Of a DNA stretch of 64,000 nucleotides, positions 10,276 through 21,719 are shown one piece after another. Position 1 is the stretch's first letter; every line of letters begins with the position of its first letter. The position numbers and the translations under genes are program-made. The notes beneath the pieces are model-generated. The model made no database searches. It was not told the origin of the DNA and worked only from the letters and a program-made list of their open reading frames with translations. The stretch is from Oikopleura dioica (taxonomy: Eukaryota > Chordata > Appendicularia > Copelata > Oikopleuridae), in contig OU015566.1 of NCBI GenBank assembly GCA_907165135.1, positions 2,544,501-2,608,500 on the forward strand, in the 5' to 3' direction.

Positions 10276-11030
10276 GCTAGCACCGTTAAGTTCACACCCA
10301 CGTCCAACTTCTTTTTTTTTTGATGGAGTCAAGCCACTTCGAGTCCTACCTCTGGAGAGCCTGGTTAACTAGTTATAAATAGAGTTTTTTTTTGTCCGAT
10401 TTTATTAAAGAGGGGGGCGGGAGAGACTTGGTTGACGGCAAGTCTGGCTCTGTATACGTAACGGTTGCAGAACGGACTTTCCTCGATACCACTTAGCACT
10501 CCTTATTTTTATCGCGGAAGCTAACTCCACGCTGACCGACCCATATGAGCGGCCTTTGGGTAAAGGCGGGGGTTAATTGCTCTGATCGGACACTAGGATT
10601 AGAAATTAGCCAGGTCTAGCGTTTTACAGTTCAACTTATGTATGTTGGATAAAGAATGTTAAGTAAATCGCTTGGTCAACCCTGTACTCCGCTTTGATTA
10701 TTGCAACCTTCAATATCATAATCACTTTTATCAATAGCTCTAGACATCTTATACTCAACCCACTTTTCCTTAAAATCTCTTTGTTCTTCTATTGTGTGTG
10801 TGTGTGTGCCTTTTCAACGATGCAAACTTCCTCGAACAATTCTTCAACGAGAAAACTACTCCTTATACAAGAAAACGACGAAATATTACTGTATCAAAGA
10901 AATCTGTTCTTCAACTTTTACTCTTATACTACCCTGTAAAACTTTACCGCTCGTGCCAGTCAAAATATATCCAGTCAATGTGTGTGTGTATTTCTTAACC
11001 CTTCTACAGCTCTAAAAAGCTGGGGGTGGG
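10276..11030 (+). other. 3' untranslated part of element 1 and polypurine tract
   Basis: About 750 non-coding bases, with short TG runs near 10794 and 10980. The last bases (11019-11030, GCTGGGGGTGGG) form the G-rich polypurine tract directly before the 3' LTR. Confidence 0.7.
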
Positions 11031-11257
11031 TGATGTGTGTTGACATAAAGTCCTCAATTAATCTCCCGGGCAACCTAGATTAATTAGCACACTTCCGCTC
11101 TTTATCAACTGTGCGCACCTTAATCAGCTGCTTTTCCCGCGCTCTTCCCTGTGCAAGATCCATTTAGGATCATTCAATAAAGTGAGCTTGTATAAGTTGG
11201 ACGACTTTTTCACCAGTTGAACCAAGAAATATATATACGCAAGAGCCAAGTATATCA
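11031..11257 (+). repeat. 3' LTR of element 1
   Basis: Matches the 5' LTR over 227 bp by eye. It is followed by the second copy of the TTCT target duplication. Confidence 0.93.
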
Positions 11258-11261
11258 TTCT

Positions 11262-13271
11262 TTTCCTAAAAAAATTTTTCGTTACCGAAAAAATCCATCC
11301 TGTCTTTTAAATTGTCCAAATATTTATGTCTCTTATCAAAACCTGGCAGCGCGAAAAACGGCGAACTTTGAAGTTGAATTTTTAGTTTTTTCATTTTCGC
11401 CCTCAGGGCTGTGCTTTGAAATCTCTTGTCTAGCCGTGCACTTGTCATTTTAGAAAACAGCGTTTTCAAAAATTTATTTTAAAAATGTGAAAAAATAATG
11501 CGCTTCTCAAATTGAAAATGCGCAGCGGCGCTAGTAGTTGTGGCGCCCCGAAAATCAGAAATTGCTAAAAGCTCCCCAGCGGGGAGAAAAATTATAGGCC
11601 AGATGGTCAAGGCCAATTTTACGGGAGGTGAGGAGGAGAATCGAATAGGGTCATAAACGGAGGATTGATATGTCTACTCATAGGATTGAATTTGCACTTT
11701 TTGGTAAGGAAGCACCTTAGACTAGATTTTTCTAAAAAAAAGTGATACCCTTATCCAATTTTAACCATATTTAATTTGTTGATTTTTTATGACGAACACA
11801 GTTTTTTGAATTTAGAAATTTAAGGGTAAAGCCGTCTATTTTGGCCGAGTTTCAGAGTTATAACTTATAAGCATCCGAAATCGGCGAAATCGACGGCTAT
11901 ACCCTTAAATTTCTAAACCAAAAAAATTGAATTCGTCTAAAGAATCTAGAAATTAAATATGGTTAAAATCGAATAAGGGTATAACTTTTTTTAGAAAAAT
12001 AGAAAAATTTTTTTCAGAAAAAAAGCTAATTTTTATGAAAAATTTTGCATATCGGTCTTTGAAATCTATTAATAATAGAATAATTTCAGTAATTCTTACG
12101 TCCGTTATACTATTTAAAACTAGTAATTAATAAGTAATAAAGCATTCCTCAATCTCAAGGGTATCATCAACCTCCAAAAAATTTCACGCTCGGGCCCTAA
12201 ATTCGGTCATCTGGGTGATTATATGGCTCCCCATGCGATTTCCGGCGCTGATTATTGATGCAATCTGGGCTTGTGAACAAGGCCAGGAGGATAATAATCC
12301 CCCTTTGCCAAAAAAAGCTACAATACGCATTGCTTTTTTGTAACCGCCAAGTTTAAAGAAAAGAGATTAGATCACAGGCAATCCGCCAAGTAATTTGGCG
12401 ATTTCGCGCAACGCGGTTTTTTAATTTTTCTTTAAAAAAAAAGCAAAAAGCTTTATTTTAGGTAAACATACCAAGTTTCTCGGTGGAAATTTGCATCAAT
12501 TGTACAAAACAGCTTCTTATGTCGCCAAATTTCTTCATGACTTTTCGCTGTCTCTGCGCAGACCAAGATTCCATTTGAAAATCGGGGCCGAGACAGATTC
12601 TTGAGGACAGAACAATCGTTTGTTTCCACAAATCTGTGGTCATTTCTATTCGGCCCAACAATGACAGCAGGAAATTTCCTTTTCAGAAGTTTTTAAATGA
12701 ATCATCAAAGAAAATCGATGAAGTTATAGATAGGTCAGGGTGAATGTTCCTTAAAAATATATTTTTTAAATTCATTTTTTGGAAAAAATATTTTTTATTT
12801 AAGGGGTTAGAAACAGCTTTTTTCCGAAGAAGGCATTTTTTGACCGGTGCTCCAGACAAGAAAATCTTACATTTTCAAATTTTCTCTTTAGGTTTAGATA
12901 GATACCTCTTAGATCTAGGAGCATCTCCCTCGAAGTTTTTTAAGTCATCAATTTTTTGAGTAATCGGGCTCAGAATCAGCTCATCTCTCCGAAATTCTTG
13001 ATTTTCGCCAATTTCGCCAACACGAATATCTCGAGTCACCTGATAGTTAAGCGTATTTCATTCACAGTTATGTGAAACTCAACCCCTTTTCTTGGAAAAT
13101 TTATGAGGAATTTCCGTTAACATAAATATATCTTATGTTTTCTTTTATGGAGCTACGGTCCAAAATCGAGAAAGCTGTTTCTACCCCCTTTATTTATAAA
13201 AAAAATTTCTAAATTATTTTTTTTTCTTTTGAAAAAATATTTTTTTCACTAAAAATTTTCTTCTTAAAATT
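11262..13271. other. Non-coding AT-rich region
   Basis: No gene is supported apart from the palindrome noted separately. A 67-codon minus-strand ORF at 12458-12661 has no flanking signals that I can confirm. Confidence 0.5.
11725..12002. repeat. Palindromic MITE-like element, about 278 bp
   Basis: The two halves are near-complementary over their full length around a centre near 11863. Examples: GTGATACCCTTATCC on the left against GAATAAGGGTATAAC on the right, and TTTAAGGGTAAAGCCGTC against GACGGCTATACCCTTAAA. The centre holds GTTATAACTTATAA, also found near 43012. Confidence 0.75.
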
Positions 13272-13744
13272 TTAAAAACTCTTTCCTAAACAATGACCAA
13301 ATATAAAAACCAATCTTCTTTCCTCATCATTTTCCATCGTTTCTTCGTATCCATCAAGCATCTTCCCGAGAATCCTAAAAACCTTGAAAAACAGGTGGTC
13401 CGAAACTAAAATCGCTAATGGCTTATTATTGATTCGTCTTTTTGAAAAAAAAAGATCCTCAAAGTTTATTGCTCTCGCTAATAACACCCATCATCGCCAT
13501 ATGTTCCCTTTTTATCTTCTTACCGAAAAAGAACCGGCAGAAACTCATCTTTCTTCTTGTCAGAATTCAGATTTGATCGATAAAAATGTTCAAAGGCCAC
13601 TTTTTCGCCGAGAATTCGCAAAATTGCTGTAATGACTTGAACGGGACTACTGGAAGCTGCGTTTTCTGATGAAGACAAAGAGGACTTATCGGCAGAAATG
13701 ATCAAGGGGACGAGGAGGGCGCAGCTGACCAAGGTGGTTTCCAT
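13272..13744 (-). CDS. Small secreted protein, two exons, unrecognised
   Basis: Exons complement(13524..13744) and complement(13272..13473), intron 13474-13523 (GT-AG, 50 bp); 140 residues and the phases join. The N-terminus (METTLVSCALLVPLIISA) is a clear signal peptide. The rest is helical with charged runs, one late Cys and no recognised domain. The gene faces away from the 13918 gene with about 170 bp between the two starts, suggesting a shared promoter. Function unknown. Confidence 0.6.
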
Positions 13745-13917
13745 TGAATTCGAGCTTGAATCGGAACTTGATCTTTTGGTGGGTAATTCAATTGTTAATT
13801 TACGGCCTTTTTGGCAACAGAAAAAGGGGTAAAAGCCATAAAAGAGACAAACACAATGATTTGGCCACTCAAGCCAATTTTGGGAGAGGCTTGCTCAAAT
13901 TTTCATCTTTTTTCGTG

Positions 13918-14411
13918 ATGATGAATCCTGAAGAAAAAGAGTTTATTTCGCAAAAGGAGGCAAGAGTTGAGACGGAGAAATCTACTTTTTCAAAAAAATA
14001 TTGGCGTCTTTCACTTTTGGCCCTTTTTCTCCTTGGTTCAGTTTTCTATGGAGGTATTTATTGTTTAAAAGATGAACTAAGAAATTAAATGAGATTAATA
14101 ATTCTAGATGATTGTAAAATAATATCCGTTTAGGCTTCCAATTAGGACGTGCGAAAGCGCCTGAAAAGGAGGATGTGATTTCCGACTACCAAGAAGAATA
14201 CAATGAGGAATTTGGGCTACCAGATGCTGACTGGGAATTCATAACAAGCCGAGGAGGTCACAGAATGCTCGCCTCCTTACAAGATGACAACAAAGATGAT
14301 GAAAGCGCGGTTACTACCACCCTTTTTACCACAACCGTCATGAATTTCGACTGCGACGGAGACGCATTTAACCGGCAAGCCTTTTTCTGGCGCATGAGAA
14401 ATTGCGAATAA
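13918..14411 (+). CDS. Small single-span membrane protein, two exons, unrecognised
   Basis: Exons 13918..14053 and 14134..14411, with an intron 14054-14133 whose phase joins (G|GC). About 136 residues: a charged N-terminus, one membrane span (LSLLALFLLGSVFYGG) near residues 30-46 without a classical signal peptide, then an acidic segment and a Thr-rich stretch, ending RMRNCE. Topology is probably type II. Two ATGs lie side by side at 13918 and 13921; either may start. No family recognised. Its 3' exon overlaps the antisense gene model ending at 14258. Confidence 0.6.
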
Positions 14412-14863
14412 CTGTCTCTTTTTAAGCGAAAATACCGACTGAACATTAAATTAAATTTTAATCCACTCCTAAGAATCTTCAATATCTTCCTGACAAGTTC
14501 GCAAATTTCCTCAAAGACTTTTGAATCGTTCCCTCTCTTCACAATCAATTCTTCCAACTTGACAATCAGCACCGACAGAATCGGCTTTCTTGTAGAAGAA
14601 TTGGCGAACTCTGTCGATTCTACCATCGATCTCATTGTGCTCAGTTGATCGATGAAAGAAGCAGATCTTGTGATTTTTCTCGAAAGGTCGTATTCTTTAG
14701 CGCGAATTCGTTCTGATCTCATCGCGCTAGAATTCGCAAAAAGCAGCGATTCGTCAAGCAAATCTTCCGAAGACTTGAATCTCTTTCTTCCTCCTTCCAA
14801 AGTGTCGTTTAAATTTCCCCAGCCGAAAATTCTCTTTTTACGCAGCTCTGATTTTTTCCCCAT
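14258..14863 (-). CDS. Unrecognised basic helical protein
   Basis: Starts at ATG 14863 on the minus strand (MGKKSELRKKRIFGWGNLND) and reads 201 codons. The first 140 residues look like a real protein: Lys/Arg-rich N-terminus, helical middle, Ser-rich segments. The last 50 lie antisense to an exon of the plus-strand gene and look less protein-like, so the true end may be near 14460 or reached by an intron I could not place. No domain recognised. Confidence 0.45.
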   Translation of the reverse strand: MGKKSELRKKRIFGWGNLNDTLEGGRKRFKSSEDLLDESLLFANSSAMRSERIRAKEYDLSRKITRSASFIDQLSTMRSMVESTEFANSSTRKPILSVLIVKLEELIVKRGNDSKVFEEICELVRKILKILRSGLKFNLMFSRYFRLKRDSYSQFLMRQKKACRLNASPSQSKFMTVVVKRVVVTALSSSLLSSCKEASIL

Positions 14864-15265
14864 GTTTTGCCAAAAACCAGAAAAAAATGCAGAAAATTTC
14901 CGAAAATTTCAAAAAGGCGCCAAATTTGAAGGATTAAATTGAACGCGTGGCGCTGATTGGATAATGCAGCTGTATTTGCCCCCGGGCGTTTTAAAGCGGA
15001 GTTAATTTATTTTATACAAAGCGTGATGAGCTGATTTATTTGTACAGTAATTGGCGATTGTTAATGGATTTTGAGATTCTGTGGTTATTTGAGAAAATCG
15101 TAAATCGTTCCAAATGCTAAAATTTAATATTTTTGAGAATGAAAAACTTAATTATTCTTACCAATATTAAATATCGAATAAGTGAATATCGAACATTTGA
15201 TCAGTAAGTATGAGTCACTTTTGAATGCTTAAAATTTTGCAAATTAAAATTTATAAAGTGGTATT
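14864..15265. other. Intergenic, nothing recognised
   Basis: About 400 bp of AT-rich DNA between the starts and ends of flanking minus-strand genes. No repeat or ORF stands out. Confidence 0.5.
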
Positions 15266-15909
15266 TCAAGCTCTTTTCCTGAAATAATCATCAAATCTGA
15301 CCAAAACCGAGCTTAGCCCGAATTGAAGAAAAAGAAGAAAACACTGCAATCCCAGGCTCAAGAAAACAATCGCCCTTTTTCGAAATTTCATGAAAGGCAG
15401 AAGCAAAATTCCAGCTCCGAAGACCCAAAGTTCAATAATCATTTGGCTCTCCATTAGCACTAGAATTTCTTCGAATAACCAGGCGCAGTTGAAGCCGATG
15501 AGGGTAAAGAGAAGTCCGAGGATGAAAAAGTTGTTATAAGATGGAGCGGCTGGGACCGCAGTGGTTGGAGCAGGAGAGGATTGACGGGAAGAGGAATCTT
15601 CATGGACGACGGAGAGAACTCGTTTCGGAACCGGCCTGAACAAAAAGTTCTTACAGGCGATATTGCTTTCAGAAATTTTTACCTCGTTGGTTTTTCACGA
15701 ACATCTGTTTTTCTAGCTGATCCTGGGGATATTTTGCCATCATTTTTCTCTATCTCCACTTCTTGAATCCGACTTTTTATGCTCGCAAGGGCACTTGGCG
15801 ATGAAATATTTCTTGAAACTTTGATATTTTCCTGCTGAAAGAAGATCTGTCTTACCTTGTATGTCCCCTTGATTTTCTTCTTTTGGATTTCCATCAATAA
15901 CTGCTTCAT
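15266..15909 (-). CDS. Multi-span membrane protein, two exons, unrecognised
   Basis: Exons complement(15683..15909) and complement(15266..15635) with a 47-bp intron; 198 residues and the phase joins (AG|G). A lysine-rich cytoplasmic N-terminus of about 100 residues is followed by three to four hydrophobic spans (FFILGLLFTLIGFNCAWLF, then MIIELWVFGAGILLLPF, then IVFLSLGLQCFLLFL). Another frame of exon 1 is also open and upstream exons are possible. The length and charge pattern suggest a small tetraspan; no family is recognised. Confidence 0.55.
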
Positions 15910-16248
15910 TTTTCAAATCAGGATTCGAATTCCATTTCCTCAGCTCTTTTTCTTCCTTGTCTTTTCCTTTTTTGGTCAAAAATCTGATCGATTTCGGCAC
16001 TTTCATCTCGAAGAAGAAAATATCAAATTGGCTTGGTTTCACACAAAGGTAAGAATCGGGAATTGAGAAGATCGAGAGCTGTTGGATTAAATTTCTGTTT
16101 AATCTGTCATTCTTCTGTTTCTGTTCTGACGAGTGATTATTCAAAACGCAAATATGTTACTAAGGCGTTTTCTTGGACAGATCTCTCTTGGACAGATCAT
16201 CTGAACTTGTTGCAATAACTGAAGGCTCTGCGCCTTAAATTTCATCGG

Positions 16249-16593
16249 TTAAGGACCCCCCCGTCAACGAATTTCCTCAAAAAATCGAAAATTTCAAAAC
16301 AACCATATTTTAGCTTCTCAGTGTGCCTGGAAGTTCAATTCATCATTAAAACTTGTTCAGAGCACTTTTTACCAATAAAAATCCAAAATTTTAGCAAAAT
16401 TGGGACTTTTTCGTCATATTTCGTCAAAAAGCCCAATTTTCAAACGCGATTTTGAGGGTGTTAGAGTCGAGATAGACCCCCAAAAAATGCAGCCTCAAAA
16501 TCGTTTTTTGACCCGAAGAATCCATTTCCGGGGTCAAAATTTTGAAATTCCGAAAATAGATTTTTCGAAAATTGTTGACGGGGGGGTCCTTAA
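16249..16593. mobile_element. TTAA-flanked MITE, copy 1 (piggyBac-like)
   Basis: Ends GGACCCCCCCGTCAAC and GTTGACGGGGGGGTCC, each bordered by TTAA (16249-16252 and 16590-16593), as in piggyBac-type insertions. The inside matches the copy at 39807-40158, including GATAGACCCCCAAAAA and CATTTCCGGGGTCAAAATTT. Short ORFs inside both copies are not regarded as genes. Confidence 0.85.
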
Positions 16594-16751
16594 AGAATTA
16601 AAGACTCACAATGATTTTGAATTCGAAAAATTCAGAAAGAATAAATCGACAGAATTGCAGGATAATGCGTAATCTTTGGACTTGTGAAAGTCAAACAATT
16701 TCTTTTTAAATTTTTTTTCTGTATTTTACAGATCAAAATCGGATAGAGAAT

Positions 16752-17230
16752 ATGAGTCTCGAATTTTCTTTTGCAGAGCTAGCAATATTCGTGATTATCA
16801 TTTTTTCGATACCGTGCTGTTGCGCCTTTTTGTGGTGCTGGTGCTCAAATGAAAGAAATGAAAATGTAGAGAATCAAATGAATGAACCCGACAGTTACCA
16901 AGAAAGGTGTCAGTTCGGACCATACTCGTTTTAAGATTTTGAAAATGAAGAAAAACAGTTAGTCACCATTGAAAAGATGGATACATAAATCGATATCTGG
17001 ACAATCTCTCAATTAACTCAAACGATAGTTCTTCGAATTTTGACCAGTTTTTGGCCGTTGTTTCAATGCAATACGGTGGTTCTGTCGAAAACCCTGTCTT
17101 TTCGGAATCACGCGACCCTCCTCGTAAGATTGCTTTTACCTGTCATTTCTTTACTTTTGATAAAGAGTACGTGGACAACAACGAGGAGAACGATCCGCCT
17201 CCAGCATATGATGCGCTCTTCAAAGTTTAA
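16752..17230 (+). CDS. Small membrane adaptor with two PPxY motifs
   Basis: Exons 16752..16906, 17029..17123 and 17166..17230; 104 residues and the phases join. An N-terminal span (about 8-30) runs into a Cys/Trp-rich juxtamembrane patch (CCCAFLWCWC), then an acidic tail carrying PPQY, formed across the last splice junction, and PPAY. PPxY binds WW domains of Nedd4-type ubiquitin ligases. The layout resembles WBP1/VOPP1/Shisa-type adaptors, but no extracellular part is seen. An acceptor AG lies 22 bp before the ATG, so an upstream exon or spliced-leader addition is possible. Confidence 0.6.
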
Positions 17231-17458
17231 TATTTCACTTTTTACGAGATCTGCGTTCGGACTGTTCATGTCATAAAACAATTTTCTAGGCTTGAATTTC
17301 AGTATAAAAGTCATCTGACGCCATATAAAATCTTTATTTCTTTTGACATTTTTATTTTATCCACACATTGTAGGAAATTTTCCGCTTTGACAAATTATTA
17401 AACTCAGCTGAATTTCCAAACGCTCCGGCGAATCTTTTCCCTTTGTAAAAAAGAGATA

Positions 17459-20400
17459 ATGGAGAGAAGCATACTTTACGGGTTGATAATCGTTGCCTTA
17501 TGTGAGGATCAAAAAGCCTGTACTTTTACTCAATACCCTGCTAGACAAGGAAATTTTCAACAAAATTTTCATGTTATCTAAAATTTTGAAATAATGAAAT
17601 CGAAAAAGACGGAAAATGCGTGGCTGCTCCTGTTGATGACCCTTACTACTGTATTAGTCCGTCAAACGGGACTCCAACATTGTATGGATCTGTGATGAAC
17701 AGAAAAGATTCAATAGCGCGAGTATTCAAAGATTACAAAGATATGCATAAAGGATTTACAGCGCAGAAGTATGATCTTGACCTTGAGACTTTTGGTATTG
17801 TTGCTCTTGTAGACGAACCAATCAAATACTGCACAAACAATCCGGCTCTCGGAAGTGAAAGCGGGCATTGCGAGGAGATTCAACCCAAGCAAATGACTAG
17901 TGATTTCTTTTATTTCGATGGGGGATCATTGAAGCTCAAAAATTATGTGGATATGAAGCTTTTGGGAGGCCCTCGACACATGATAAAACTCGGAACTTCT
18001 GGCGGATGCTTCGTTTACTACAAAGTTTTTATTTTTCCGTCGTTTGATTTGAACGTTGATATCTCTCTTGTCGATAAAACTCCAAACAACAGAATTTTGG
18101 AACATCTTGAGATGCCAACATCAAGTCTGATCAACAACGGGCTAAATCCTCTCTTTAAAATGGATATTTTTGACAACGTATTTTGCGCGATCCGAGATGA
18201 ATGCAGATTAGATAAGGGCGCGTGTCAGAATTATGACACAGATCTTAGCAAAAAAGTGGCTATTGATCTCTGGGATGTCATCTCATCTTCTATTCACTTT
18301 AAAAACGCAAGAATTGTCTCTGGCCCAAAAATTGAGCTTGCTAAAAATTCTAGCGAAGAAGCCGGTCTTGCAGAAATGGCTAAACGTTGGTACTTACAGG
18401 ATGAGTCTGGCAACTGGCTCAAAATCGCTCCACAATCACCGTTGTGCACGATAACTATCCAATTAGATTGGTACATGTACCAAGCGATTACTCTTATCGA
18501 TAATATCAATAAGCAAGAAACACTCTTCATCGAATATGTGAGCATTCAAGGGGCCTTTCAAAATGTTCTTTTAGCTGATGCCGATATTAGTTTTAACAGA
18601 AATTTCGATGGTAATCTGCTTGCGACTAGAAATCGTACATCTATCAGGTCCCTATTCTACGATGATGTCGAAATCCAAGATGTCGACGATTTGCCTGCTA
18701 TTTTTGTCATTGACCAAAGCTGTCAGTCATATTTTGATTGCGTTATCATCGACAAGCTTCTGATCAATCAGACTTTCGAAGCTTGTAAAGATGGAGAAGC
18801 CCTTCTTACCATGAATTCCGATCTTTTTGTTGTCGATGGCGATCGACAGATAAACAGCAGAAGTGTTCGATATGAGGTTCTTCAATCAAGAAGTTTTGAG
18901 CTTTTTGGCTCAGCTATTTCTTGCACCGCTGCTCTTTCCCCTGGCCAGCATGAATTTACAATGAAAGCTGTTCAAGATAACAGGATTGATAGAACTTCTT
19001 ACTTGACGGTCGCGGTAACTATTGCTGAGCCTGTTGTAAACTGGACTTCAATTGTCACTACTCCGGTAAAATCTGCCGAATTTGAAATACTTGGTTCTCC
19101 AAGCTTTGTGATGAATACTCAGGACCATTCGGCGTTTAAACTTGACATCAGCCCTCCAGCTGATGGCCAAGAAGTCATTCTTATATCAAAAACTCCTGGA
19201 TTTACTTTCACTGATAGGTTTGAGCTTCTTTACACTGGAAGAAGAAATTTTTTACTTTCAAACTCCATTGATTTGGTTGTTCAAATCTTACTCGTTGAAA
19301 ATGATGCAGTTATTGCTCGAGAAGATAGTTTTTCGCTGGGAATTTTCAACATAGAAGATAGGACTGCTACAACAACCGAGACGCCTAAAACTGACTCGTT
19401 TACAGCAGCGGAATATGCAACGGAAATGTTAAATGAATGTTCTACTCCAGCGATTACGTGTGGTAATGCTTTTTTGAAATAATGGTTGTTCTTAATTGAG
19501 TCTTTTAGAGCCTTGCGCACCCATCGAATGTTCTTCAACAGCCGCGACTTCTTCAGTAATGACTTCAATGGCTTCTTCAAAAGAGGATAAATCTCGAAAC
19601 TGTGATTTATTCAAAATATTAATGAGTTGTCTTGCAGCCTTGTTCTTCGTCACAACAATTGTTTTCATCATTTTATGGAGCAGAGCGAGGAACAGTGCCA
19701 ATGAGGTAGGTGAAGCAAGAATTTTCTAAAAATGAGCTTTTCGAGAAAATCGCGCCGATCGGAAAGCAAGTTCTCGAAATCAGCGAAAATGAGGACCAGG
19801 GAGAAAGCAAAAGTTTACCATCGGAATCGGAACTTACTGATTCTGAATCAATCAGTGATTCAGAGTATGCACAGCCGAAAATAGTTTGGGTTCCAGCTGA
19901 TACGAAGTAAGACTTCTTACATGATTTTCGGAATAAATTGATTTGTTTTAGACTTGAAGATCCTGTTTATCATACATTGGAAGACCATCAAGTCATTCTT
20001 AAAAATTTCATAAAACCGGGAAGAATTGTAAGTCACCGTGAGGTGCTCCTCAGGAAGAATGGTGAAACAAAACATGCATTTGCAGTCGTGCACGATATTG
20101 AGCTTGCTAGTCGAGATATGCTAAATGAAATCAACAGCAGAATTCAAATCGAGACACAAAGTATCTTATCTATCAAGAATAATAATATTAGGGGAATTTA
20201 GTTTCGAAAATGCGTCACGAAAATGTGCTGAGATATTACGGATCCTGGGTCGAGCTCGACAAGCTATATGTGGGCTACGAATTAGCAGAAAAGGGAAACT
20301 TAGACGAACATCTGCGACAATGCCTGCGTCCGGAAAATTCAGCGTCGAAGATTTCAAATAATCAAATAAAGGAGATCCTCTTCCAGATCGTTCAAGGCCT

Positions 20401-20934
20401 TGCGCATTTACATAGCCGTGAGATCATTCACGGAAATTTGCAAGGTAAAAGAAACAATATGTGTCCTCTTCGCTTACTTGTACTGTTACTAAGCGAGCGC
20501 GATATACCTGACACAAGAGAACATTCCTAAGATTGGCAAAGTATGCAACAATCAGATAGATTCAAACGATCGAAATTTCCGGCGATGGTGGGCACCTGAA
20601 CTTTTCGAAAATGACGGGAAACATTCATGCGAGGCCGATATATGGGCGCTTGGCGTTGTTATGTGGGAAGTGTGCTCCTTTGGCAAAACACCATACGATG
20701 ATGTCGAATTGGATCAACTCAGTCAATACGTCAAAGATAACAGGTAAATTTCAGAATTTTGAATATTTAAGAATGCCCACAAGACTAGACTTGCCGAATG
20801 GTGATTTTCCTGATGCCTGTACTTTCATGTCAAACTGTTGGATCATCGAACCTCGACTCCGGCCGGACGCTTCCCAGCTGATTGAACTGATGAGCGCTGA
20901 GCAAGAAGGCGACTTATACGAATTTCTTGTTTAA
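17459..20934 (+). CDS. Receptor with a degenerate (pseudo) tyrosine-kinase domain, eight exons
   Basis: Exons 17459..17519, 17609..19462, 19509..19705, 19737..19906, 19952..20160, 20202..20444, 20494..20743, 20772..20934; 1048 residues and all phases join. Signal peptide (MERSILYGLIIVALCE), a large ectodomain of about 630 residues with Cys and N-glycan sequons that I do not recognise, one membrane span (CLAALFFVTTIVFIILW), an acidic linker, then a protein-kinase fold. The kinase signature residues are gone: no Gly loop, no VAIK lysine (FAVVHD instead), HGNLQ in place of HRDLA, KIGKVC in place of the DFG motif. APELF, DIWALGVVMWEV and the C-lobe RP-A motif remain. It is therefore predicted to be catalytically inactive and to act as a scaffold or co-receptor. 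The first exon junction is the least certain. Confidence 0.75.
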
Positions 20935-21166
20935 TAAAAATGCAAGACTTGAATCTATAAGAAATATACGATAATACTAGAAATAAATTCAAGATACAGC
21001 AACATTCTTTTGGTTGATAACAGTCATGTTCTTAGCTCGATTGAGCGAAAACGTATCTTGTAACAATAGATCTCATTAATAGCCAAAGCGTCATGCTCAT
21101 AAAAACGCAGCACATAAACTTCTTTGAGCGGGGTCATCACTCCAATTTCCTCTTTTCAAGAAAAAC

Positions 21167-21702
21167 ATGCGTTTTTTACTCTTTTTCGGGCTGACCGCTG
21201 CGCTCGAGGAAGATCAAGAGCGAGACAGAGAATGCCTGGACGATCTCAGTGCTCTGTATTTTTACGAAGAATACCACTGTGGCTACTATAAGAGAATAGA
21301 GACATGCGAAGACCAGAACCTGGCAATGGCCATCGCAATGGAATGTGACGAGAATCTTATTTTTGGACTTTCGAGATTCGGCGTTTCGGTTTTTTTCACG
21401 ACGCTTTCGATTTTTACAATTTTGTCAATTCACTGGAAATTTGAGCCGCCAATTCGTAAGTCTACTCCGAAGACAATGACTTTTTCAACAATATTCTCTT
21501 TTCAGAAAACAAGTTCTACAAAGCCGCCAGAATCATCTCCATCGTTTTTCTCATCATCAACATCATCTGCGCTTTCGTGGCCATGCGAAAAACTCCAATT
21601 CACGAGCGATGGGCTTCTGGAGTCGCCTCCGTTGTTTTTAACGCCTTGAATATCCTTCCTGTCGGAGTGATGTATTACATCCGCGCTTCTGGAAATATTT
21701 AA
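21167..21702 (+). CDS. Small secreted/three-span membrane protein, unrecognised
   Basis: Exons 21167..21455 and 21506..21702 with a 50-bp intron (GTAAGT..TTTCAG); 161 residues and the phase joins. It starts with a signal peptide (MRFLLFFGLTAALEE), then an acidic Cys-containing ectodomain of about 45 residues, a span (FGVSVFFTTLSIFTILSI), a short loop, and two further spans in exon 2. No domain is recognised. It lies tail to tail, about 17 bp apart, with the minus-strand tetraspan gene that ends at 21720. Confidence 0.65.
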
Positions 21703-21719
21703 ATAAATTAACGAAGAAC

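Larger units (their letters stand above)
2273..11257 (+). mobile_element. Complete Ty3/gypsy (Tor-like) retrovirus-like LTR element with gag, pol and env
   Basis: An 8,985-bp element bounded by two 227-bp LTRs that look identical by eye and start TG and end CA. It is flanked by a 4-bp target duplication, TTCT, at 2269-2272 and 11258-11261. Inside, in order: a primer-binding site, a long leader, gag, protease-RT-RNaseH-integrase, an envelope-like gene, a G-rich polypurine tract and the 3' LTR. Identical LTRs and open reading frames point to a recent insertion. The gene order and the presence of env resemble the env-bearing Tor elements known from O. dioica; the assignment is inference. Confidence 0.93.

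Noticed and set aside
12458-12661. 67-codon minus-strand ORF
   Set aside because: No splice signals or neighbours that I could confirm and no recognised motif.
16400-16672. 90-codon ORF
   Set aside because: Most of it lies inside the TTAA-flanked MITE and the same frame recurs in the other MITE copy.
17040-17276. Plus-strand ORF of 78 codons
   Set aside because: It is a wrong frame over exons 2-3 of the PPxY protein.
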